Shown here: positions 10,358 to 21,839 of the stretch, one piece after another | Layout: every line of letters begins with the position of its first letter | Numbering within the stretch: the first letter of the stretch is position 1 | NCBI GenBank assembly: GCA_026120185.1 | Contig: JANUWF010001059.1 | Coordinates: 169,001 to 233,000, forward strand | Length of the DNA: 64,000 bases | Reading direction: 5' to 3' | Source: Voacanga thouarsii | Lineage: Eukaryota; Streptophyta; Magnoliopsida; Gentianales; Apocynaceae | The notes under the pieces: generated by a model | Databases searched by the model: none | What the model was told of the DNA's origin: nothing | The model's input: only the letters and a program-made list of their open reading frames with translations | Translations under genes and position numbers: made by a program

Positions 10358-11266
10358 ATTAGCATGATATGTTATACGTTGAAGGGAAGAAGATGAACAA
10401 AAGAGTTGTTCTTGGTTAACTTGATGATATTCTTGAGACTTCAAGGAAAAAAACTGGTTTTGATCCGCATGTAAATTTTTGTTTTCGAGATTTGATGTTA
10501 TAAATTCTAGAAATGAACTCTAGGGAGTATGCAGGAGTATTCTGGAGTTTTTGAGAGGGATTAAAGGTGTTTAGAGTGGTCTTTGGCTTGAAGAAAGGTA
10601 GTGTGTGTTCTTGGGAAAATAGAGAGAATTTGAGAAAGGATATGCACGAATTTTGGAGAGTGTTGCCCAAATGGTTTAGGGAATTCAGTGGTTTCGGTTT
10701 TCAGCTTAGAGAGGGAGAGAAAAATCTGATTGTTTGAAATTCAAATGGAGGGATTTGAGGAGTGGTTTGAGGTAGAAGATATGTTAATGGTGTTTGATTG
10801 ATGGAGGTTTCTTGGAGCTGCAATGGAGCTGGCTGGACTATTTTGTTTTGCTAAAATGAATGAACGTTATTATAGCTCTAAGGCTGGCCAGAATTCAAAG
10901 CTCAATGGCAGAGAAATTTCTGGTTATGAAGCCTAGTACAAGAGTGTTCTCATGGAGAAAATGCTAGAAATTTTTTTGAAGTTCAAATTGAAGTTTGAAT
11001 GGAGTGATCTTAGGAGATATTTGAGGTGTGGTTATGGAGTCCAAATGTGCAAGGTAAGTGGAGAGGTTAATGGTGTTTAGTTCATGGCTGATCAAGGGTT
11101 AATTTACAGAGGTTTGATGGTGGTTTTCAGCCAAGGCTTGAAGGGAACAAAGCTGGAAATTTTCTAGTTTCATAGTTCGAAGGTTTGCTGTAATTTTCTG
11201 TGCAGTTTTTCTGCAATATTCCAGCCCAATTTGCAGAGGGTTTTGAGAGGTTTTTGAGGGTCCTTT

Positions 11267-11285
11267 AAGGCTGGTTTCTAGCCTT
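11267..11285 (-). other. Conserved LTR hairpin, B solo LTR copy
   Basis: AAGGCTGGTTTCTAGCCTT: two 8-base arms around a 3-base loop with one G-T type wobble. Perfect versions occur in the other long gypsy LTRs (21821, 31262, 33762, 48267). Confidence 0.6.
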
Positions 11286-12266
11286 CTTTATGAAGGAAAA
11301 TCAGAGGAGTTTTGCTGGCTTGAACGTAGAAGAAACAACTCCATTTTCTGGTTGAACATCATCGAAACTGCCCAGAATTTTTTTCTGGTTTGTGCAGTTT
11401 TTGTGCAGTCCGAATTACACAGAATTTTTAGTTCCTCAAGCTGAATAAATTTGTCATTTTTATGGCAGAAAATGATCAGTAAACATGGCTGAATTTTTCA
11501 GAAGTTAGGCTGCCCAAAATCTGGAAAATTTCTAGATTTCTTCCATGAAGAATATGAACACTATGGAGTGGAGTTTGAAGGTTTAACAATGGAGATTAAT
11601 TTTCCTTGGGAACCTTCCCTAACTCCTCTCCTATTTTCAGTCAATTCTCCAACTTCCAAGATGCATTTTCAAAATTCAAAGATAGGAAATCCTTGCTGAA
11701 TTTTCTGGAATTAAAAAGATGGATTTTGATAAATTTTGAACAAATTTAATTCATGATGGTGTTAGGACAAGCTAGAGGTAATAAAAAGGACAAGAATTCA
11801 TCTAGAATTCTTTTTAGGACATGATGATAGGATTAGGACATTCTCTTCATGTCTCCCCTAGGACAACATTCCTATTTTTATGGAATGCAAGAAAACAAAA
11901 ATTCAAACTTAACTAAGATAATCATGATAAAAACTTAAATGATGGGATTTGAACTTATGACCTTAGAGATTAATTCACAAAGCTCTAACCACTCAACCAT
12001 AACAACTCTTGTTCTTATTTTCTTACCTAAATATTCTTCTTATTTAATCCTCAAGCTATCTCCCTATTTTGACCTCAAGCAAAATTACCATTTTACCATT
12101 CCTACTCAATAAGCATAACTAAGCCTTTTAGCCTATAAATCATAATTCTAAAGCACATAAAATCATTCAAATATATATATATACATATATATTCATACAA
12201 AATGATATTATATGCATCCCGACCCCCTTACTCTAGGTTTGGCTTTAGGTGGGGTTTCACAGTCTG

Positions 12267-13582
12267 CACTATATCGCCCCTTGTGGTTGTCTGAATGATC
12301 TAATTATCCAAGGCTCTGGGGAACATAACTTGGATATTGGCTTTAGGGTAGCTCCCTTGGAAAGCAAAAATATTCCAAGAAGTCGTGGATCATTGGACTA
12401 GAAGTCTAAGGATGATAGATGTCTTTTAGAAAGGTATTAGTACACTCTTTCCTCTCTAAATGCACGGCGGTGTATAGAGGAGTATTTTAGTCATTTCACC
12501 TATAGGTTAAAGACATAGCTAACACATCATTATCCTTGGGGTCAATATTTCCTTATGGTGATATTAGAAAATATTGAAAATGTAAAACACAGCTATTTGT
12601 ATAGCATTGGTATTTTTGTCATTTTATTAGCCAAAGAGATGTGTCTTTTTAGTCCTTAAAATAGCCCATAAGTCTAATTATTTTAGGTAGAGGAAATGGT
12701 CACAATAAAAAGAGATTTTATTTTAGTCAGAAAGTCTAATTTATTTTTAGACTGGAATCAAATAAAGGAATGAGAGAAATTTATTTTATTATCTAGTTTA
12801 ATTGGTTAATTAATTATTCAGGGCTTAAGCCTAGATTAAATAATTAAAAAATTAACCTCTGCTTAAACTAGTTAATTAAAGGCTTAAATAATTATTTTAG
12901 TTCATTTTAGCTCATTAATTATTTATTGGGTTATTTTAATAGGCCTCGTAAATAAATAATTAATGGTTATTATTTTTTGGTTTATTGGGTCCAAGAAAAA
13001 TAATAAGCTAATTTTGGCCCAATAGCCTGGACTAAAGGGTTATTTTGATTCACGAAACAGAAGAGTTAAGGCTTAGCCGAACCTTTTCTATTGATAACCT
13101 CTCTAGGTGTTTTGATTATCTGATGTTGTGAATTGTTGTGGGTTTTGCTTCTTCATAGTAGACACACGAAAAACACAGAGAGGTTTTTTTTTTTTCCTAG
13201 CAAGCTCTCTTCTTTCTCATTCATCTTTTTTTTTTTTTTTTTTTTTTGTGTAACCTTCTTGATTTTGCTAAATCAATAGCAAAGGCTCAAGAAGAGTTTC
13301 TTCTCGCTTAAGTTGTTTCACGAACTAGATTAGGCGGTGGAATATTCTGAGAACTAAAGGGCCTCCTGTTCAAGCCACAAAGAAGTAGGAGATTGGTAGG
13401 TCATCAACCGAAAGTTTTAACGTGTGAGAGAGACGCGATTGTCATTCAATCATCTTCCTCATGGCCAAACAAAGCAACGCCTAGAAGGGGTATTCATTTT
13501 TTTTTCCTTTCGTTGTTGTGCAGTGTTATTCTTCGTTTTTATGTGCTACATGCATGGCTTCTGTTTTGATTTCAGAGCATCA
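12267..13582 (+). repeat. Copia-1 5' LTR, second part
   Basis: Resumes after the B insertion and matches 34743-36197 (for example the shared TTGTGGTTGTC and AGGGTAGCTCCCTTGGAAAG blocks). It ends GAGCATCA at 13582, two bases before the PBS. T-rich runs occur at 13183-13195 and 13227-13247. There is no coding content. Confidence 0.87.
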
Positions 13583-13584
13583 AG

Positions 13585-13596
13585 TGGTATCAGAGC
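13585..13596 (+). other. Primer-binding site of copia-1
   Basis: A perfect TGGTATCAGAGC, the plant initiator-Met tRNA primer site, two bases after the LTR end. Confidence 0.93.
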
Positions 13597-15314
13597 GTAA
13601 TGCTTTGAAAGGCTTAGGATTGATGCATGCTAGTTAGTAAAATTGGCAAGACAAATTTTGATTAATACCATGAGATCCTTCATTGTTTTTGGTATGGGTA
13701 GTTTCGTTGTAAACCTCAGTGTTGAGGTATAGGAACTCTGTAAAATTTTATGTTTTGATTAGTTTTTGTGTAAACCCGATTTGAAAAGGTATAGGTGGAT
13801 ATGGTGCTTGTTTTTTGTTGAAAAATGTAACAAGAGTCTGCCTAGATGGACCGCAAACGAAGTTAGCATAGTTCTGGGAAAAAATTGCTAAAGAAACAGA
13901 GGGAAAAAAAAAAGAGGATCGCGGAGAAGACAATCAGTCGAGCCGAGCCGCAGCTCGACAGTGCCTGGAGCCGAGGCTAGGCCCAGGCCAACCGCGCCTC
14001 ATAGCAGCAGCCGGGCCCAGTTCGTCTCGGCTCGGGCACTATTTGCCCAAGACATGGAGAGCATCCTGGGCTTCCCAGGGCAATTGCTTGACCATGGCCT
14101 ATGGATGTTCCCATCGGCTATGATCCAGTGTGGCAAGTGCACTGGACCAAGATTTTTTTTTTTTTGGATCCCATACCAGGTGAATTTATTAATCTTTGCA
14201 GTAGTTGATATTCTTTGAATATTTTGCATGAAAAATAATAATAAAGGATATTATGATTAAACAACATCATTAATTAATTTAATTAATATGTTTAATTCTA
14301 TTATTTGGGCACTTAGGATTAAAAATAGAAAAGTATGAAAACGTTTACAGTTTTCTAGTATGCTAATTATTTTAAGTCCTATGTGCACGTTTTCTCAAAA
14401 GCCAAAGTCTTTGGGAATTTAATTTGACAAGGAAAAATATTTTTCTTTAATTAAATGGTTATTTTAACTTAAATAAAAATTAATCCTTAGTTATTTTCTT
14501 AAAGGTTTTTTTATCCATGACATAGAAAATATATTGGATTTAGAACTTTTTTGTAAGTTAAAATGGAAAGCCATTTTAATTCATTTTAGCAAAGGAAAAA
14601 TTATTTTTGTCAAATAAAACCTTGAGATCAAAATCTCTAGGAATTTTAAATGGAAAAATTTTGAAATTATAAAGTTTTTTAACTTAAAATAAAATTAATT
14701 CATGAGGAAAATTTCTTAAAGGATATAAACCTTGACATAGAAATTTTTATGAATTTAGATATTTTATTCTAAGTTAAAAGATAAAAATTTTCAAATGATA
14801 TTTTTCCAAGAAAACCCTTATTTAAAAAACTAAGTGAGAGAGAGGTTTCAATGGCCCCACGATTTTCATCATGATCCTCATTAGAGATCATGGGTCTCCT
14901 CGTGTCACCTTAGGAGTGAACCCATATAGGATGGAGATTCCACAATGATTTAGAACTAATGAAAGGATATAATTAATAATCTGTGACACGTACTATGATT
15001 GGCCAGCCCACGTTGGAGGTTGTAGTGTGAGTTATGTCATTGGAAATGAGAAGAAATGACCATCCCATTGATGAAGTTATCTTTTAGATCATTACCTAGA
15101 AGGGAAATTAATTTGTGGCGGTTAACACAGTAAGTTTAGGAAACTGTTAATCTTCCCAAGAAGCTATGTTAGTGTTTGTAAGAGCCAAATTAATCATGTT
15201 AAAGATAATAGTAATGGGGTTAGCTATTATCAGTTTAATATAAGGATAAAATGCAAAAAATTAATATTTTTTTACAATACTGGGAATTTCTTTTATTCTT
15301 CAAAATTTTTAGAA
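13597..15314 (+). other. Long untranslated leader of copia-1
   Basis: About 1.7 kb between PBS and gag, matched by a leader of about 1.6 kb in copia-2 (59439-61017). It holds a GC-rich island (13930-14150) in otherwise AT-rich sequence. An 85-residue open frame (13961-14218) crosses the island, but it has no recognisable domain and is not preserved in copia-2, so I do not call it a gene. From 14220 to 15314 the sequence is AT-rich with no gene visible. Confidence 0.7.
14124..14146 (+). other. Conserved leader hairpin, copia-1 copy
   Basis: TCCAGTG (14124-14130) pairs with CACTGGA (14140-14146) across a 9-base loop. Copia-2 has the same two arms with a changed loop at 59829-59851. Its position in the leader suggests RNA packaging, dimerisation or translation control; that role is inference. 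Confidence 0.55.
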
Positions 15315-16097
15315 ATAGTTGGTGGAGGTTCTTTCAGTCCTTTAGCCTTTATTCTCCACGAGAATAAGCTAATGGGTCTAAACTATGTTGATTGGAAAAG
15401 GAACCTAGACATAATACTTACAGTCGAGGAGTATAAGCGGGTCCTTTACGAGACCTGCCCAGTAATCGGGGAAGATTCCACCGCTGAGGAGTGTGAGATT
15501 GAAAAGGTATGGAAGAAGGCTAACAAGATGGCCCGATGCTATATGCTAGCCTCCATATCAAATGTGCTCTAATCCAAACACGAGCACATGACAACTGCAT
15601 ATGACATAAGTACATCACTAGCCATAATGTTCGCGGATAAGAGTCGGCACACAAGGCAAGAGACTCTTCGAACAATTATAAACACCAAGATGGCTAAGGG
15701 AGCATCAGTCAAAGAGCATATGCTCAAGATGATTGCTGCTTTCAAGGAAGCAGAAGTTTTGGGGCTATCATTATCCCCGAGAGCCAAGTGGACATGGTTC
15801 TCGAATCTTTGCCAGGCTCCTTTATGTAGTTCAAGTTGAATTATGATATGAACAATTTAAACATGAGTTTAACAGAGTAGATGAAGGAGCTTCAGGTGGC
15901 TAAGAAGGTCATGAAGCCACAGACTAGAGCTATGATAGCCTCTTCTTTAAGAACTGGGTCCAAGCCCAGAAAGTTTAACAAGAAGAAGGGAAATGCAGTG
16001 CACCAGCATAAGTCCCAACCCAAAGACAAACCTAAGGGTAAATGCTTCAAATATGGGAAGAAAGGATACTGGAAAAATGAGTGTCTAGATCTTTAGG
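15315..16097 (+). pseudogene. gag: Copia-1 gag, broken
   Basis: Homologous to copia-2 gag at 61018. The initiating ATG is replaced by ATA (15315-15317), followed by VGGGSFSP. The YKRVLYETCPVIGE and KHEHMTTAYDISTSLA blocks mark the UBN2/copia gag fold. A CAA-to-TAA stop lies near 15570, a frameshift near 15760, and a further stop near 15880. The zinc knuckle reads CFKYGKKGYWKNEC, with C-to-Y and H-to-Y losses, so RNA binding would be impaired. It cannot be translated as one protein. Confidence 0.85.
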
Positions 16098-17640
16098 CTA
16101 AGAAAACCCCACATACAATATTTTCCATCTAGAATCTATATCAATTGTTGGATCAACTTCCACTTAGATTATTGATTCAGGAGCCACTGATCATATCTAT
16201 AACTCCTTGCAGGGGTTTAGGAAGATTAGAAGACTCCAGAAGGGTGAACATAGACTATGCGTGGGAAATGGAGCACAAGTTTGGGCCCCTACCATGGGAG
16301 AACTGGAACTTACTTTTGATTGTAACAGTATAGTTATTTTGAAGGATATTTTATTTGTTCATGGTTTTAGACAGAATTTGGTTTCAGTTGCAAAACTTAA
16401 AAATCAAGGATATTCTATTTCTTTCTATTTTGACATTACTATCAGTAGAAATGGAGAAGTTATATGTACTAGGCATATGTATGAAAATCTATTCTTTATT
16501 AATCCCATTAACAATCAATTGAATAACGCTCAATTTGAACCTTTAAATAGGAAGAGAAAGACCAATGTTAATTACTCATATCTTTGGCATCTAAGGTTTG
16601 GTCACTTTAACTCAATTAGAATTTAGAGGTAAATCTATGATGGGCCTTTTGGCTCATTAAGATTGAAAAGTTGGTCTCAGTGTGAATCCTGTCTTATAAA
16701 AAAAATGACCAAAAGGTCTTTTACCCAAAAGGTGGATTGAGCTAAAGAAGTATTGAGTCTTGTTCATACTGATGTGTGTGGTCCTTTGTCTATAGCAGCA
16801 AGAGGGAGGTTTTAGTACTTCATCACTTTCACGAATGATTTATAAGGTATGGTTTTGTTTAGCTGATGAGATGCAAGTCTGACTCTTTTGACAAGTTCAA
16901 AGAGTTTAAGGCTGAAATGGAGTGTCGGACAGGTAAACTCATCCAAACCTTATGATAGGATCATGGTGGGGAACACCTCCTTAGTGTATTCAAAGACTAC
17001 ATAGTATATTATAGGATAGTATCCCAGCTCTCTGTATCGGGGACACCCTAGCAGAATAGAGTAGCTGAGAGAATGAATAGGGCATTGATGGAAATAGTTC
17101 GAAGCATGATGTCTCATGCTACTTTTCAATGTTTTTTTAGGGATATGCCTTAGAAACAGCAATATATATTCTGAATTTAGTGCCTTCCAAATCAATACCT
17201 AGGACACCTTATGAGATGTGAACTGAGCATAAGCCAAGTCTAAATCATCTCAAGATATGGGATTGTCCAGCTTATGTACTGATCAAGGAAGACAAGTTAG
17301 AACCTAGATTAGAATTATACTATTTTGTTAGGTATCCGAAAGGTATAAATGGTGGTTAATTTTATCATCTTAAGGAGTAAAAAGTTCTTGTAAGTACTAA
17401 TACTAGATACTTGAAGGATGAACAAAGTACATCTACTAAAGGTTCAACAAGGTTGGAACTCAAAGAGAAGTTATCTTCTGAATCAACTTTTCCTAACCCA
17501 ACTATAAAACAAGAAGAGGCACAACCTCAGGAACCTATACAAATGAAGCCTCGTCGTAGTGGAAGGATATCTAGTGTTCCAGAAAGATGGACTGGAAAGG
17601 CTTTTAAACTAGTCTCCGACCATAAAAAATAAGATCTCAC
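16098..17640 (+). pseudogene. pol: Copia-1 protease and integrase, broken
   Basis: The protease motif ('IIDSGATDHI') lies at about 16168-16200, with catalytic D-S-G retained. The prematrix segment RQNLVSVAKLKNQGYSISF follows at about 16370-16425. The integrase zinc finger is seen as YLWHLRFGHFN (16576-16610) and a CESC pair near 16685. The core starts HTDVCGPLS (about 16765-16795), and the second half has QLS and a degraded QQNGVAER box (about 17025-17080). The C-terminal region includes PRRSGRISSVPERW (about 17550-17590). Several stops and shifts interrupt it; 16207-16626 and 17411-17632 are the longest clean stretches. Confidence 0.85.
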
Positions 17641-18600
17641 TAGATACGAGGAGGCTATTGCTGATGCCAATGCAAACCTACGGCATGAAGCAATGAAAGC
17701 TGAGATTGAGTTTATGTACTTTAATCAGGTTTAAAATCTTGTATCTTCACCTGAATGGATAAAACCCATTGGGTGTAAGTGAGTATACAAGAGGAAAATG
17801 AGAGCGGATGGGAAGGTAGAAACCTTCAAAGTTAGGTTTGGGGGGAAAGGGTATACTTAGAAAGAAGGGATCGATTATGAGAAAAACTTTTCCCCCAGTA
17901 GCCATGCGTAAGTCCATCATATCCTCCTTGCCATTGTATGTCATTATAACTACGAGATATGACAAATGAATGTCAAGATGGTATTTTTAAATGGCCATCT
18001 TAGTAAAGACATCTATATGTCCCAACCAGAAAGTTTTATTACTAAAGGCAAAAAATATATGGTTTGTAAGTTTAAGAAATCCATTTACGCACTTAAGCCA
18101 GCATCCAAAGCATGAAACATTCATTTCAATGGGACTGTAAAGTCTTACGGTTTCATTCAAAGTGAGGATGAACCATTTGTGTATAGGAAACTGGAAGGCA
18201 TAAACGTGATTTTTCTTGTACTCTATATAGATGACATTATACTCATTGGAAATGATGTAGGGACACTGTCATCTATTAAGGTTTAGCTATCTAGTCAATT
18301 AAGTTTGAAAGACTTTGGTGAAGCCAGTTACATTCTCGGAATAAAGCTTCTTGGAAACAGGAAGCAGAGAATGTTAGGCTTATCCCAAGTTACATACATT
18401 GACAAAATATTGGCCAAGTTCAACATGAACTCATGCAAGAGGGCATTGATCCCTTGCAGACATGGGTTGTGTTTTTCTTCAAAGGACTATCTAAAGTCTC
18501 AAGAAGAAAAATATAGAATGAGTAGGATTCTTTATACTTCAGTAGTGGGAAGTCTCATGTATGTGTGTTGTGTACTAGGCCAGATTTAGTAGATATTGGT
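17641..18600 (+). pseudogene. pol: Copia-1 reverse transcriptase, broken
   Basis: Copia RT in its usual place after integrase. It shows PIGCK.VYKRK near 17765-17800, the MDVK-type block degraded near 17965, YMVCKFKKSIYALK near 18055-18090, and the catalytic box as YIDD at 18224-18235 (YVDD in copia-2). KDFGEASYILGIKLLGNRKQ follows at 18308-18365. Stops split it, and the longest clean frame is 18305-18589. The product would have copied element RNA into DNA; this copy is inactive. Confidence 0.87.
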
Positions 18601-19145
18601 CAAACCCCAAGGAAGTCCATTGGTAGGCTGTAAAGAATATTCTCAAGTATCTTAAAAGTATAAGAGATTATATATTGGTTTATAGGTCTAATGACTTGAT
18701 TCTTACAGGATACATAGACTCAGAGTTCTAGGCGGGTAAGGATGAGAGAAAATCTACTAGTGGATATGTCTTCACCTTATCTGGAGGAGCCATTTTATGG
18801 AGGAGTATTAAGTAATCTTGTATTGCTGACTCAACCATGGAAGCTGAGTATATGGCAGCTTCAGAGGTGTCCAAGAAAGTAATTTGGCTCCAAAAGTTTC
18901 TTTTGGAACTTGGAATCATGCCATGAATGGACAAACCAGTTGTAATGTATTGCGACAACTCTGGTGCAGTCTGACAATCTAAAGAACCAAGGAACTACAA
19001 AAAGAGGAAGCACATAGAGAGGAAGTATTGCTTGATCCGGGATTTCATCCAGAGACAGGAAGTCGTGGTGGAATAGATTGCCTCGGAAAAAATAATCTAG
19101 CAGATTTTTTCACCAAGTCTTTAGTGGAGAGTTTTTAAAAGACAC
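18601..19145 (+). pseudogene. pol: Copia-1 RNase H, broken
   Basis: RNase H of the copia polyprotein. It is recognised by KSTSGYVFTLSGGAILW (about 18745-18800), the catalytic-acid segment STMEAEYMAASE (about 18831-18866) and YCDNSGAV (about 18948-18972). At least three stops fall inside (for example WRSIK-stop and MP-stop). It ends near 19145, about 60 bases before the 3' LTR, so spacing to the LTR is normal. Confidence 0.85.
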
Positions 19146-19205
19146 TTAGATGCTATAGAGGTGGGCACCTATGAACTTACTTGTCTTAGAGTGTAAGTGA
19201 GAGAT

Positions 19206-19654
19206 TGTTAGGATGTATGTCCTCTTAAACTAGGTTTCTAATGTAATTTTAACTTGTATTAATAAAAGTATTTTTCTCAAAAATTATTTGTAAAATCTTC
19301 TTTATATTTGTGTACGATTTTATTAGAAAAGACCCACTTGTTTAAGAAAATAGTTCATGTGAATAGAAGTCTTTCACAGTAAGGCATGGACCATGGGATA
19401 CTGTACACATAAACTACTGTTCTTAACCGAATGATGAGAATGAGAACCTCATCCTGGCGAGGTTATTATGTCATGAATTCTAAATGGGGAATGGCCTACC
19501 TTTAGCCAATAAATAGTCTTCTCACTTCATAACACAAGCGTATTTCAAATATGTAAAATAGGACATGTGGTATTGGTTTCTAAAAGTTATTATATGATAG
19601 AAATCTAGACTACTACCGCTATAGCGTGGACTTGGACTGTACAACTTGAGTATG
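19206..19654 (+). repeat. Copia-1 3' LTR, first part
   Basis: Starts TGTTAGGATGTATG, keeping the canonical TG, and aligns with 7323-7770. Interrupted at 19654 by a gypsy LTR, with the duplication GTATG at 19650-19654 and 34738-34742. Confidence 0.88.
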
Positions 19655-20485
19655 TGTAACACCCCACAACCTAGGCCCAGCAAGGCCGGGGATGTCGTCT
19701 CGTCCAAAAGATAAGGGGTCTTTATAACTAGGACACACAACAAAAATAAAACAATACTTTGAAATTAAAACTTATTACAACCCAAAAATTCAAGAACAAA
19801 TTCAAAATAAATTGTTTACTCTCATCTCTCAAAGCATTACATAAAATAAATAACACAATACCGTCTAAAGCAGGCAACAACTAGCTACTCATCCCCATAG
19901 AAGGATCGACCTGAAATCATGGTAAAAAGATGATGAGATAAACATCTCAATAAGTCCGTGTGTGCTTTGAATGTTCAGGTAAAACAGTTCATGTATGCAA
20001 GTTGAAACATTTCATAAGAGAAAATGCTGGCAAGAAGTAAATAACATTAAAATAAAGAGTGGCGTTTTCCTCTTTTCAAACCATACAAGTGCACAATAAA
20101 TACAACCACTCAAATAGGTGGCCATGGGTACCACACGTTAGGCCCCATGTCCATAAAACGGTCAGAGTGCCACACTTTATGCAGACTGATAAAAGGTAGG
20201 TGTACGGCCTATCGAGTAAGACACTCCTTTTTCTCCACACCCAAACATAACTAGTTGTCCACTCCAGCAACACACAGTCCATATGAATGAAACTTGCTAG
20301 CTCAGACCGGCATGACTAAGTAATACTGTCGCTTTTCCAAGTTGAGTTCATCTTCTAGAGGTGGCCTCCAGCCAGAAGACTTGCTCTTGCTCTTCAGAAC
20401 TAGTACTACAAGCCTACCCTTATTGAGTACTCAACGTTAATTGTTCCATTTGGGAGAAAATTGATAAAACATAGCTTCAATCAAA
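19655..20485 (-). repeat. Head of a B-like gypsy LTR in the copia-1 3' LTR
   Basis: Begins TGTAACACCCC right after GTATG. The first few hundred bases resemble the B solo LTR (for example CAATACTTTGAAATTAAAAC against CAATACTTTAAAATTAATCT) more than the A LTR at 28294. It contains TTGAGTACTCAA at 20423-20434. Similarity switches to A-type near 20485. Its matching tail is 32250-34737. Some parts also resemble the C LTRs, so the exact family is uncertain. Confidence 0.65.
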
Positions 20486-20807
20486 TCTATGACATGCATC
20501 AAATCTCAACTCATCATTAAATCCACCAATATAATCCTTCCATGCATAAATCCCATCTCCATCTCAATCATACATATACTCATGCTTCAATCAACAACAT
20601 CACATACACAACCCCATCGCCATTATCAACCTAGAGACATGATTCTAAATTTTAAAAAGAGGATTGAAGGTACTTACTTGATTGATGAATGACTTGAAGG
20701 AGTTTAGAGAAGATCTCAACTCCTAGATGGCTAATCTTGTTCAAGAAGGGTGGCGAAAGCATGGTCATGGAACAAGAGACCATTCGTCCAAGGGAGGAAT
20801 TTCGGTC

Positions 20808-20810
<3 letters not shown>

Positions 20811-20852
<42 letters not shown>
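20811..20852. repeat. (GA)n microsatellite in the A left LTR
   Basis: About 21 GA units, (CT)n on the element strand, about 1.96-2.0 kb from the LTR start. Confidence 0.95.
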
Positions 20853-20856
<4 letters not shown>

Positions 20857-21820
20857 GAGAAGAAGAGATTATTAGCATGCTTATTCATATAGGTTTCCAT
20901 TAGAGATTAAGTTTGAAGAGGATGAAGTCGTTAGAATAAGTTTACCTTGAAGATGTTCTTGTCCAGAAATTTTTGCTTTGATCCGATGTAGCAAGATGTT
21001 TGGAGGAGTTTGATGTTAATATTGGTGTTGATGGATTCACAGCAATAAGTAGACTAAATTTGGAGATTTTCGTGAGGGTTTGAGGTGGTTTGGAGGGTTA
21101 TTAGGTGTCGAGAAGAAGTAGGTGTTCTTGGTGTAGTGTGTGTGTGTTCTTGTTGCTTGAAGAAAATCGAGAGAGAGAGGAAGAGTTTGTGCAGCTGCCG
21201 ATTTTTCTGAGGGAATAGGTCTGGCCGAATTCTAGTAGGTTTAGGGAGTTGATTCTCTGATTTGGAAGGGAAATGGAAAGGTTAGTTGTTACAATCCTTG
21301 AAGAATATTGTTAGGAAGTGAATTTGGAAAGTAGATATCCTAAGAATATCTTGATTTTTCTGGACAGCTTTGAAGTCTGCCATGGCTGATTGTTTGGACA
21401 GAATTTCGTGGGATTAATGCTGACTTATGGAGGCTTATGGTGGCTGAAAGTAGGGTGTACAATGCTGAAGAAGAAGTCTGGTCCATTGAGCAAAATATTA
21501 TGGAAGGTTGCTAAATAAGATGACTGAAATTTTGGAAACCAATCAAGCTTAATTGCAGGAATTTTGTAGAGAGATTTTCGGACAACCATTGATGGAATTT
21601 TGGGCAGAAGTTCAAGGGGCCCAATGGAGCTCTTTTGGGGGAGGTTTAAGGAAGGTTTTTGCAGAAGTAGCTTGGTGTTTCAGTTGGAAGAAGAAGAGAA
21701 AACGAGCTGGACAAAAATCTGCACAGGAATTTTCGCTGTACAGTGAATTTCCTAGCAGATTTTCGTCTGCTACTTCCAGCTGTTTTACAGAGAGTTTTGA
21801 AGGGGATTTTAGGGGTATTC

Positions 21821-21839
21821 AAGGCTGGTTTCCAGCCTT
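21821..21839 (-). other. Conserved LTR hairpin, A left copy
   Basis: AAGGCTGGTTTCCAGCCTT: perfect 8-base arms with a TTT loop. Confidence 0.65.

Larger units (their letters stand above)
7900..12261 (-). mobile_element. Solo gypsy LTR, family B (4362 bp), in the copia-1 5' LTR
   Basis: The segment starts TGTATCACCCC and ends GGGGTTTCACA. It is flanked by a perfect 5-bp duplication, GTCTG, at 7895-7899 and 12262-12266. No PBS, polypurine tract or coding sequence is present, so it is a solo LTR left by LTR-LTR recombination. The orientation is minus because the CACCCC end is the reverse complement of the GTGTTACA end that precedes the PBS in plus-strand copies. It contains the palindrome TTGAGTACTCAA (8660-8671), a GA microsatellite (10305-10355), a TA microsatellite (9549-9576) and a hairpin (11267-11285). 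Short open frames in it are low-complexity or unsupported. An LTR of 4.36 kb is unusually long. Confidence 0.92.

Noticed and set aside
10141..10444. Open frames encoding long Ser-Leu repeats
   Set aside because: Produced by the (GA)n microsatellite; the same artefact occurs at 20652-20900, 32645-32951 and 47120-47347.
11935..12005. Conserved block with 'CTCTAACCACTMAACCA' resembling a tRNA fragment, recurring at about 22535, 31980, 34465, 48985 and 51890
   Set aside because: It recurs because it is part of the related LTRs. On the reverse strand it looks vaguely like a tRNA anticodon-arm region, but I could not fold a complete tRNA.
13961..14218. 85-codon frame in the GC-rich leader island, possible small gene
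   Set aside because: Not preserved in copia-2 and no domain recognised; better explained as leader sequence.
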